A stretch of DNA of 8,542 bases from CAZVCG01 sp964626265 (GTDB lineage: Bacteria; Pseudomonadota; Alphaproteobacteria; UBA9219). The translations under genes and the position numbers were made by a program. The notes under the pieces were generated by a model. That model saw only the letters and a list, made by a program, of their open reading frames with translations. It was not told the DNA's origin and made no database searches. The stretch is taken from assembly GCA_964626265.1 (NCBI GenBank), contig CAZVCG010000054.1, forward strand, positions 1-8,542, written 5' to 3'. How positions within the stretch are numbered: the stretch's first letter is position 1; the number at the start of each line of letters is the position of its first letter. This document shows, piece after piece, positions 1 to 5,235 of this stretch.

Positions 1-450
1 CACATCGGGCCGCCCCGCGTCGTATTCGTCGAAAACGATGGCGCACGCGTGCTGAAGTGCCCACGGCAAAATGCCCTCGCGGTATTCGGTGACCTGTTTG
101 CCGTCTTTCAGAACAATGGCGTCCTTGCCGATGAGATCGATGCGGCTGATGTGGCTGTCAAGGTTGATGCGAATGCACGGCCAGTTGAGCCGCGCCGCCA
201 CCTGCTCGATGTGCGTCGATTTGCCCGTGCCGTGATAGCCTTGAATGATCACGCGGCGGTTATGCGCGAACCCCGCGAGGATCGCGAGCGTCGTGTCGCG
301 GTCAAAGCGGTAAGCCTCGTCGATGACGGGCACATGCTCCCCCGCCACGGAAAACGCGGGAACCTGCAAATCGGAATCGATCCCGAACGTCTGCCGCACG
401 GAGACTTTGATGTCCGGCAATCCGGTTTCGGTGACGTTTTGTTTTGTCAT
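1..450 (-). CDS. cobS: Cobaltochelatase subunit CobS (N-terminal part, runs off window)
   Basis: CobS is the AAA+ ATPase subunit of the cytoplasmic CobNST cobaltochelatase. With CobT it forms the ATP-driven ring that helps CobN insert Co2+ into hydrogenobyrinic acid a,c-diamide in aerobic cobalamin synthesis. The first 150 codons are present; the family is about 330 residues, and the rest lies left of base 1. Visible landmarks are the N-terminal FGIDSDLQVPAF segment (residues 22-33), the FDRDTTLAILAGFAHNRR block (49-66), Walker A GYHGTGKST (71-79), the RINLDSH block (94-100) and Walker B IVFDEYDAG (138-146). These match my memory of rhizobial CobS almost block for block. The chosen start is the ATG at 450; an in-frame ATG at 465 would add five residues, and neither has a clear Shine-Dalgarno sequence. 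It is the last gene of a three-gene minus-strand run. In alphaproteobacteria cobT usually follows, but that cannot be seen here. The family is confident; the exact start is uncertain. Confidence 0.95.
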   Translation of the reverse strand, partial: MTKQNVTETGLPDIKVSVRQTFGIDSDLQVPAFSVAGEHVPVIDEAYRFDRDTTLAILAGFAHNRRVIIQGYHGTGKSTHIEQVAARLNWPCIRINLDSHISRIDLIGKDAIVLKDGKQVTEYREGILPWALQHACAIVFDEYDAGRPDV

Positions 451-548
451 TTCAGATTTTCGCATTCGCTGTTTTCTTGGGTTGCTTAATAGAAAGGCTT
501 TTTCCGAATCGCTAAAGGTAGCCTCCGACTTTCAATAAAATTTTATAA

Positions 549-1202
549 TTAGACCGCCTTTACATCTCTCACGCCTGTAAAAAACAAATTTAGGCAAACT
601 TGGCGATTGAGTTCGTTAATATGATCAACAAATATTCTAAAAAAAGAAAATAATCTTAATGTCGGGTCTACACGAAATGCATAAGCAGAAAATTCTTCCT
701 CGTAATTGGAATATTTTTCAGAAATTATGTAGCAATTCACGTCTGTCTTTTTGCACCCCTCGCCGCCGTACACCAATCCTCCGCCAGTATCAAATCGAAT
801 CTCAGCACAATTTGAGTTTCCACGATATGAAGAGTGTTCAGATTTCATTATTTTCACAATAGAAATTCTAACCGTTCTCTCGCCCCAAACGATTTCTTGG
901 TACTCCCCTTCAAGAATTCGGGTTTTATATATGTATGCTCCTTCCGTATTAATAGTTATGGGTATTGGGTTGTGATTTTCTGGCTCCTTCACCGTATGAT
1001 TGGTTATTATTTGAACAGTTGAATCGTGACCTGTTTGAATGTTTGTGGATGAAGGGCTAGCGGAAATGGTTTGATTTAATTCATTTGTCGGGATTATTGC
1101 GCCTTTCTTTTCATGCTTAAAAAACCAAAAAACAGCACTTATCGCCAGTACCCCGATGCCGCTAAAAATCCACTGAATGTTATCAAGTATATATTGGCTC
1201 AT
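549..1202 (-). CDS. Unrecognised single-pass membrane protein, likely horizontally acquired
   Basis: I do not recognise this 217-aa protein. The N-terminus has one hydrophobic segment (about residues 10-28, WIFSGIGVLAISAVFWFF) followed by KHEKK, which by the positive-inside rule suggests the C-terminal part faces the cytoplasm. A polar, Ser/Thr/Asn-rich linker follows (about 35-80, containing STNIQTGHDSTVQI). Then comes a mixed alpha/beta-looking region (about 85-217) with a Gly-rich stretch (TGGGLVYGGEGC) and several cysteines. No catalytic motif is obvious. The start is the ATG at 1202 because GGGAGGA lies just upstream; an in-frame ATG at 1229 would add nine residues but lacks such a site. 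The gene is conspicuously AT-rich beside its GC-rich neighbours. It sits between the J-domain gene (48-nt gap) and cobS (98-nt gap), which are normally adjacent in this class. This suggests transfer into an existing operon. An enzyme, sensor or membrane-tethered effector all remain possible. Confidence 0.8.
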   Translation of the reverse strand: MSQYILDNIQWIFSGIGVLAISAVFWFFKHEKKGAIIPTNELNQTISASPSSTNIQTGHDSTVQIITNHTVKEPENHNPIPITINTEGAYIYKTRILEGEYQEIVWGERTVRISIVKIMKSEHSSYRGNSNCAEIRFDTGGGLVYGGEGCKKTDVNCYIISEKYSNYEEEFSAYAFRVDPTLRLFSFFRIFVDHINELNRQVCLNLFFTGVRDVKAV

Positions 1203-1205
1203 TTG

Positions 1206-1212
1206 TCCTCCC
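1206..1212 (-). promoter_or_regulatory. Shine-Dalgarno site that sets the start at 1202
   Basis: On the minus strand GGGAGGA lies four to five bases upstream of the ATG at 1202. It lies inside the longer reading frame that begins at 1229, so it argues for the internal start of the membrane-protein gene. Confidence 0.7.
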
Positions 1213-1250
1213 ATAGGAGCGAAAAGCAAAACTTGAGAAAATCTTAGCTC

Positions 1251-1835
1251 TCAACTATCTTCATTGTACATCCCCTTCAACGCCGTGAAGGCCTGATTGA
1301 TCATTTTGATTTTGTCCTCGGCTTCCTTGCTGCCGCCGTTGGCGTCGGGATGATGTTTTTTTACAAGCTGCTTATAACGCGCCTTGATCTTTTTCAAATC
1401 GGTAGGTGGTTCCAACCCTAGCAGAGCCAGCGCCTCGCGCTCTCCCACGAATTCGGATGGCGACTTTGGCGCATGTTGCGTTTTGGGCTCCGTTTCATCC
1501 TGCCCGTTGCCTTCGAATGCACGCTTGAGCGCTTCGTGCAACTGGCTTTCGCTTTTCGGACCCCCGCCGGGCGGCCACGTCGGGCGCTCCCACACTGCCG
1601 CGTCGCGAATCTGTTCCTCGATCTCTTCTGGCGTCAAACCTTTCAGGAAATCCCATCGTTCGTTGTAGTCGCGGACATGCGCAAGGCAGAACCAGTAATA
1701 ATCGTGCAAGCGCTCACGGCTGCGAGGGGCGCGGTAATCGCCTCTCTCCGCGCAGCCCGGGCAGTCACAAGGCCGCTGCTTCACCGGACGATTCAACGTC
1801 GCCCAATAGGCGTTATTTTGCCGTGAATTACGCAT
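1251..1835 (-). CDS. J-domain protein with N-terminal Cys/His motif, cobS-associated type
   Basis: This 194-aa protein has the J domain at the C-terminus (about residues 133-190), with the diagnostic HPD at 162-164 inside KKHHPDANGG. HPD is the loop that stimulates Hsp70 (DnaK) ATPase, so this is a likely cytoplasmic DnaK co-chaperone. It is not DnaJ itself: there is no Gly/Phe region and no four-repeat zinc domain. The N-terminus carries RPCDCPGC (21-28) and WFCLAH (48-53), where Cys23/Cys25/Cys28 with Cys50 and His53 could bind a metal. It then has the RPTWP block (84-88) typical of the alphaproteobacterial family commonly encoded directly upstream of cobS. Its client is unknown to me; the conserved neighbourhood hints at a role with CobS, but this is inference. 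It is the first gene of the minus-strand run and ends in TGA at 1251-1253. A weak GAGA-type ribosome site precedes the ATG at 1835. Confidence 0.9.
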   Translation of the reverse strand: MRNSRQNNAYWATLNRPVKQRPCDCPGCAERGDYRAPRSRERLHDYYWFCLAHVRDYNERWDFLKGLTPEEIEEQIRDAAVWERPTWPPGGGPKSESQLHEALKRAFEGNGQDETEPKTQHAPKSPSEFVGEREALALLGLEPPTDLKKIKARYKQLVKKHHPDANGGSKEAEDKIKMINQAFTALKGMYNEDS

Positions 1836-2062
1836 TTTTAAGTCTCGAATAAGCGGTCCAAACGCGGTGAAACCCGCATTAAAACAGACTGCATGGACAA
1901 CATTAAGGGAAAAGTATTCAGCTTTTCTCCTGTTTTTGGCGCCCCCTAAAGTTTCAGGACTCTACCAAAGGTTGTGTTTCGTTTTATAGTGGATGACGTA
2001 CATGTGTCAAAAAGGCCATATTTGTCGTTGTTTTATAATAATAACGCAAATCATAACAAAAA

Positions 2063-2094
2063 AGGTTGATAAACCTGTGATTGCATATCATTAT
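2063..2094 (+). promoter_or_regulatory. Candidate promoter of the RHH gene with overlapping inverted repeat
   Basis: TTGATA (2066-2071) and CATTAT (2089-2094) are separated by 17 nt and match the sigma-70-type consensus at five and four of six positions. The -35 lies inside a perfect inverted repeat, AGGTT-GATA-AACCT (2063-2076). Transcription would start near 2101, leaving a leader of about 46 nt. The promoter call is inference from spacing and consensus only. Confidence 0.4.
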
Positions 2095-2107
2095 GTGCAA
2101 CCTGCAC
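2095..2107. repeat. Short inverted repeat at the predicted transcription start
   Basis: GTGCA (2095-2099) and TGCAC (2103-2107) form a perfect 5-bp inverted repeat around ACC, just downstream of the candidate -10. A dimeric repressor such as the adjacent ribbon-helix-helix protein could bind here, or it could be a leader hairpin. Repeats this short also occur by chance. Confidence 0.35.
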
Positions 2108-2147
2108 TTGTGTTTTCCGTTTGTTTTCCCGCATCGAGAGAGCCCAC

Positions 2148-2522
2148 ATGCCAGCCAACAAAGCCCCCTCCTCCCTCCTCTCCCGCAACGTAACCATCGG
2201 TTCCCACCGCACCAGCATCCGCTTGGAACCGGATATGTGGAACGCCTTGCGCGATATTTGCCGCCGTGAACACGCTTCGCTGCACAATGTTTGCACGGCA
2301 ATAGCCGCTCAAAAACCTGCGAACAGCTCGCTCACCGCTGCCATTCGCGTATTCATCATGGCCTACTTTAAAGCCGCAGCCACCGAAGACGGGCATAGCA
2401 AGGCAGGACACGGCCCAGGGGGCAAATTCATGAGCTTTCAAAAAAATTCACTAGGAACTATTTCCATCTTGGCTTCGCAACCACATCTCGACAGAGTTCG
2501 GATTGACGCAATGAGAAGGTGA
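2148..2522 (+). CDS. Ribbon-helix-helix domain protein (putative DNA-binding regulator)
   Basis: This 124-aa protein has an N-terminal ribbon-helix-helix fold. The beta strand covers about residues 13-27 (RNVTIGSHRTSIRLE), helix one about 29-43 (DMWNALRDICRRE) and helix two about 44-55. A helix around 60-75 (LTAAIRVFIMAYF) is typical of the alphaproteobacterial RHH_4-like family (xHRTSxxLEPxxWxALxxI, then LxxAIRVFxxxY). Such proteins bind DNA as dimers through the beta ribbon. Residues 80-124 form a Gly/Lys-containing tail with no recognised domain, longer than I expect for the family. The ATG at 2148 follows GAGAGAG at good spacing; a TTG at 2121 would add nine residues and is less likely. 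It stands alone on the plus strand, with no toxin-like partner beside it, so a toxin-antitoxin role is not supported. The gap to the porin gene is 218 nt. The regulatory target is unknown; autoregulation is possible. Confidence 0.8.
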   Translation: MPANKAPSSLLSRNVTIGSHRTSIRLEPDMWNALRDICRREHASLHNVCTAIAAQKPANSSLTAAIRVFIMAYFKAAATEDGHSKAGHGPGGKFMSFQKNSLGTISILASQPHLDRVRIDAMRR

Positions 2523-2629
2523 TATTGTTTTAAAACGTATCGAAGCCTTTTTGTTTCGACACAAGAACGATTTGTATGTAATTTTATTGCAAACCCCAAT
2601 CATGGCCTCTTGCAAAAATAGCACATGCC

Positions 2630-2639
2630 GGAACGTTCC
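2630..2639. repeat. 10-bp perfect palindrome upstream of the porin gene
   Basis: GGAACGTTCC is self-complementary and lies about 100 nt upstream of the porin start, within an AT-rich leader. It could be an operator, but a single 10-bp palindrome is weak evidence. Possible sigma-70-like elements nearby (TTGCCT, then TTTAAG 17 nt later, about 2660-2690) are not strong enough for a separate call. Confidence 0.3.
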
Positions 2640-2740
2640 ATAGCTTTAGGAATCGAATTTGCCTCTTCCTCATTGTGGGTTTTTAAGATCGCGGTTAAAA
2701 GTATGTCCTCTCGCCATTTCTCGATCTTTCGGAGACATAC

Positions 2741-4291
2741 ATGACAAAGAACGTGCGGAATTTCCTTCTCGCCTCGATGGCCATCGGCCTCATGATGGTG
2801 GGACCAGCCCGAGCTGCCGACGATGCGACCGTCAAAGCCCTTCAAGCGCAGATGCAAGCCTTGCAAAAGCAACTGAACGAGCTTCAGGCTCAGCAAAAAG
2901 CGACAGCGAAGGCGCAAGCCGAAGCCGCCGCAAAACCGGCCGCCAGCGCCGAAAGCAAAAAGGAAATTCTGCCGGGCGTGAAAGTCAAGGTAGGCGGGTT
3001 TATCGCTGCAGACACAGTCTATCGCTCCAAGAACCAGTCCAACGATATTGGTTCAACCTTCAACAGCAATTCGACGAACACGACGAGCATTCCCTTTTAT
3101 AACGCTCCGAACTATCACCAGTCCGAGTTCCGCGGCAGCGCGCGCAACACGCGCTTGAGCCTCCTCACCGAAGGCGAAGTCGACAAGGACATGAAGTTGA
3201 CCGCGTATATCGAGTCGGACTTCGCGGGCGCCGGCAATACTTCAAACTCTGTCGCCACGAACAGTTATGTCCCGCGTCTGCGTCAAGCTTTCGCGCAGGT
3301 CGATCGCAACGATTGGGGTCTGCATTTCACGGCAGGTCAGACGTGGAGCTTGCTCACGATGTCAACCAAGGCAAATATGGATCCGCGCGCGGTTTCCGTG
3401 CCCAACGTTATGGATAGCGGCGTCGTGCCCGGCTTTACCTATGCCCGCTTGCCGCAAGCGCGTATCGTAAAAGACCTCTTCGACAATAAAGTCGGCGTGG
3501 CTCTCTCCGTCGAAAATCCGCAGATCAGCCTTGGCCAAACTTTTGTCCCGACAGGAGTGCAAGTCCAAAACGCGAGCGGCTCTACGCTTAACCCCGGAAC
3601 AAACTTCTCGACCGATCAGGCGCCAGACGTCGTCGCCAAAGTCGGCTTTGATCCCGGCTGGGGCCACTTTGAAGTCTTCGGCGTAACGCGCTTCTTCCAC
3701 AACAACTTGAATGGAACGACCGCATCTGGTCCCTTCCACAACAATATCGTTGTTGGCGGCGGCGGCGGCGCGGGCATGATCTTGCCGGTTATCGACAAGA
3801 AACTGGACTTCCGCGCGCAGTTCATGATGGGCCAAGGCATTGGCCGTTACGGCGCGGCGGGCCTGCCCGACGTGGCGTTTGACTCGCTGGGCGGGGTCCA
3901 TCCGCTCTTCCAGTACACGACGTTGGCCGGCCTTGTGGCCAAGCCGACGCCGACATGGGAATTGTTCCTCTATGGCGGTCTTGAGTCGATTGAGCGTGAA
4001 AACCAAGAGGACGCGACGACCACGAACCGTTATGGATATGGTTCCTATACAGCGTCCAACAACGCGAACTGCTATGTTGCCAACAGTTCATCGTGCTTTG
4101 CTCAGACGTCCAGCATCTGGCAGGTCACGCCTGGCGCATGGAAAGATCTGTATAAGGGCGATTACGGCAACCTGAAAGTCGGCGCGCAGTACTCGTTTAC
4201 GCGCCGCAACTCGTTCACCGACAGCAACGGCGTGAACCCCCATGCCTACACGCACATGGTGTTCACGGCGTTCCGCTACTCGCCGTTCTAA
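2741..4291 (+). CDS. DcaP-like trimeric outer-membrane porin
   Basis: This 516-aa exported protein has a signal peptide: basic start, hydrophobic core about residues 8-20, probable cleavage after PARA at 25. A heptad-like Gln/Leu/Ala-rich coiled coil follows (about 29-65, LQAQMQALQKQLNELQAQ), which in DcaP-type porins is a periplasmic trimerisation segment. The barrel begins near residue 78 with KVKVGGFIAADTVY, followed by the SEFRGSARNTRLSL block and IESDFAGAG, a pattern I associate with the DcaP family. The last strand ends TAFRYSPF, with a C-terminal Phe, the outer-membrane assembly signal. Alternating polar/aromatic strands run throughout, including a Gly-rich stretch VVGGGGGAG. Cys444 and Cys452 lie in what is probably a surface loop and may form a disulfide. 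Known DcaP porins pass small, often anionic molecules; the substrate here is not predictable. GGAG lies seven bases before the ATG. It appears monocistronic, between a regulator gene and a strong terminator. Confidence 0.88.
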   Translation: MTKNVRNFLLASMAIGLMMVGPARAADDATVKALQAQMQALQKQLNELQAQQKATAKAQAEAAAKPAASAESKKEILPGVKVKVGGFIAADTVYRSKNQSNDIGSTFNSNSTNTTSIPFYNAPNYHQSEFRGSARNTRLSLLTEGEVDKDMKLTAYIESDFAGAGNTSNSVATNSYVPRLRQAFAQVDRNDWGLHFTAGQTWSLLTMSTKANMDPRAVSVPNVMDSGVVPGFTYARLPQARIVKDLFDNKVGVALSVENPQISLGQTFVPTGVQVQNASGSTLNPGTNFSTDQAPDVVAKVGFDPGWGHFEVFGVTRFFHNNLNGTTASGPFHNNIVVGGGGGAGMILPVIDKKLDFRAQFMMGQGIGRYGAAGLPDVAFDSLGGVHPLFQYTTLAGLVAKPTPTWELFLYGGLESIERENQEDATTTNRYGYGSYTASNNANCYVANSSSCFAQTSSIWQVTPGAWKDLYKGDYGNLKVGAQYSFTRRNSFTDSNGVNPHAYTHMVFTAFRYSPF

Positions 4292-4315
4292 GATTTGGAT
4301 AGCGTAACAAAAGTC

Positions 4316-4347
4316 AGGCCTGCCACTTCGGTGGCAGGCCTTTTTTT
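4316..4347 (+). terminator. Rho-independent terminator of the porin gene
   Basis: A perfect 11-bp GC-rich stem (AGGCCTGCCAC / GTGGCAGGCCT) closes on a stable TTCG tetraloop and is followed by a T run to 4347. It starts 25 nt after the porin stop codon, so it is a textbook strong intrinsic terminator. Confidence 0.95.
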
Positions 4348-4386
4348 AGCAATTCTCAGATCACAGGCTTGAATTATTCACACAAT

Positions 4387-4414
4387 AAAAAAAGCCACCC
4401 GTAGGTGGCTTTTT
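4387..4414. terminator. Bidirectional intrinsic terminator between porin and tRNA-Lys
   Basis: GCCACC (4394-4399) and GGTGGC (4404-4409) pair around CGTA. The stem is flanked by seven A on the left and five T on the right, which extend the pairing. With a T run on either strand it can act on plus-strand readthrough from the porin and on the minus-strand tRNA (or gyrA-coaD-tRNA) transcript. Confidence 0.85.
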
Positions 4415-4428
4415 AAAACACCTCAGTG

Positions 4429-4443
4429 CCCCAACCTTTGGGG
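4429..4443. repeat. Short hairpin CCCCAA-CCT-TTGGGG
   Basis: A perfect 6-bp stem with a 3-nt loop lies between the bidirectional terminator and the tRNA. A run of six T (4452-4457) follows about eight bases later on the plus strand, too far for a classical terminator. It may be an RNA structure in the tRNA trailer. Confidence 0.45.
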
Positions 4444-4480
4444 TAGACCACTTTTTTGTTGGATAGGACTGGCTTGCCGA

Positions 4481-4507
4481 GCCGTAGCTCGCGTAGCGAG
4501 CAAAGGC
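4481..4507 (-). repeat. Two-tier hairpin directly after the tRNA-Lys CCA end
   Basis: A GCC/GGC outer stem (4481-4483 with 4505-4507) encloses 3-nt bulges and a perfect 6-bp inner stem GCTCGC/GCGAGC (4487-4492 with 4496-4501) around a GTA loop. On the minus-strand transcript this begins at the first base after CCA. It could guide 3' trimming of the tRNA precursor or be a remnant of a dispersed palindromic element. There is no T run directly after it. Confidence 0.5.
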
Positions 4508-4583
4508 TGGTGACCCCGGCGGGATTCGAACCCGCGACCCCCTGATTAAAAGTCAGATGCTCTACCGGCTGAGCTACGGAGTC
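4508..4583 (-). tRNA. tRNA-Lys, anticodon UUU
   Basis: The minus strand folds into a full 76-nt cloverleaf. The acceptor stem is GACTCCG/CGGGGTC (one T-G wobble) and the D stem is GCTC/GAGC. The anticodon stem TCTGA/TCAGG encloses the loop CTTTTAA, giving anticodon TTT. A 5-nt variable loop and T arm GCGGG-TTCGAAT-CCCGC follow, then discriminator A and an encoded CCA. The lysine UUU isoacceptor can read AAA and AAG. It lies 100 nt downstream of coaD on the same strand and could be made by readthrough or from its own promoter; no clear promoter is seen. Nothing in the window duplicates its 3' end, so there is no sign of its use as an integration site. Confidence 0.97.
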
Positions 4584-4683
4584 CCATGAAAAACAGGCAA
4601 CTGGTATCAGATATTAGGGCGGACTGCAAACCTTTGCTGGCCAAAAACAACAAAAATCCCCGATATTCTTCTGAATTTTCTGG

Positions 4684-5235
4684 TTAATTTTTCTTTTTGC
4701 CGGGCCCTTTTTTCTTGCCGTTTTCCTTGGAAAATTGCTGAGCAAGCCTCTTGGCCACGGTCGAGCTGACGAAAGGATGCACATCGCCGCCCAATCGGGC
4801 GATTTCCTTGACCATGCTCGATGATATGAACTGGTGGCGGTCAGATGTCATCAAAAACACCGTTTCGATATCGTTGTTCATGCGGTGGTTCATGGCCGCC
4901 ATCTGGATCTCATATTCGAAATCCGACACGGCGCGCAGGCCGCGAATGATAACGCTAGCCTCGACATCCACGGCGAAATGCATCAACAATTTGTCGAACT
5001 CCACCACCTCGATCTTCGCGCCGCGCTTGATCAACGGCCCGATTTCGTGCTCGACGATTTTCACGCGCGTTTTGCAATCGAACAGAGGCCCCTTCCCCGC
5101 GTTCTTGGCCACGGCGATGATCAGCTTGTCCACCACCTTGACGGCGCGGTAAATGATCTCCAGATGCCCTAAGGTCATGGGATCGAAGGTGCCCGGATAG
5201 ACCCCGATGCGTTGTGGTTTTGAAATTCTAGCCAT
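4684..5235 (-). CDS. coaD: Phosphopantetheine adenylyltransferase (CoaD)
   Basis: CoaD transfers AMP from ATP to 4'-phosphopantetheine, giving dephospho-CoA, the penultimate step of coenzyme A synthesis in the cytoplasm. The 183-aa product shows the nucleotidyltransferase fold: GVYPGTFDPMTLGH (11-24) with the TxGH signature at 21-24, RGLRAVSDFEYEIQMAAMN (98-116), and FISSSMVKE (136-144), the second nucleotide-binding motif. Family members are about 160-170 residues. The extra length is a C-terminal Lys/Gly-rich tail (about 169-183, ending KKKGPGKKKN) that is probably disordered. The ATG at 5235 is chosen because it follows GAGGAAGG and aligns with the usual family start; an in-frame ATG at 5271 would add twelve residues. 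The first 8 nt overlap the end of gyrA, implying translational coupling. gyrA-coaD adjacency is familiar in alphaproteobacteria. Confidence 0.96.
   Translation of the reverse strand: MARISKPQRIGVYPGTFDPMTLGHLEIIYRAVKVVDKLIIAVAKNAGKGPLFDCKTRVKIVEHEIGPLIKRGAKIEVVEFDKLLMHFAVDVEASVIIRGLRAVSDFEYEIQMAAMNHRMNNDIETVFLMTSDRHQFISSSMVKEIARLGGDVHPFVSSTVAKRLAQQFSKENGKKKGPGKKKN

Larger units (their letters stand above)
1836..2147. other. Divergent intergenic region between J-domain gene and RHH gene
   Basis: This 312-nt stretch contains no convincing gene and becomes AT-rich toward the right. It must hold the promoter of the minus-strand J-domain/cobS run and that of the plus-strand RHH gene. The plus-strand candidate is listed separately. 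On the minus-strand side I see no clear -35/-10 pair, but there is a perfect 6-bp hairpin (GAAAAG 1909-1914 with CTTTTC 1922-1927) that would lie in the leader of the J-domain transcript. A 16-bp element with TGAC/GTCA ends (1994-2009) is a possible protein-binding site. Confidence 0.5.

Noticed and set aside
49..489. Plus-strand open frame opposite cobS
   Set aside because: Antisense to a clear CobS sequence with both Walker motifs; no ribosome site or family match.
1233..1254. TTGAGA/TCTCAA hairpin at the end of the J-domain gene as a terminator
   Set aside because: The 6-bp AT-containing stem has a 10-nt loop and no T run on the minus strand; the next gene starts within 50 nt.
2091..2441. 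Minus-strand open frame opposite the RHH gene
   Set aside because: The plus-strand frame has a recognisable ribbon-helix-helix pattern and a ribosome site; the minus frame has neither.
2148..2522. Antitoxin of a toxin-antitoxin pair
   Set aside because: No small toxin-like gene lies next to it on either side, and the sequence resembles the stand-alone alphaproteobacterial RHH type.
3362..4006. Minus-strand open frame (214 codons) inside the porin
   Set aside because: It is complementary to a porin frame that has a signal peptide, coiled coil and C-terminal Phe; it is Arg/Ala-rich mirror sequence.
4508..4583. tRNA-Lys as an integration site for a mobile element
   Set aside because: No duplicated tRNA 3' end, integrase or mobility gene is visible in the window.
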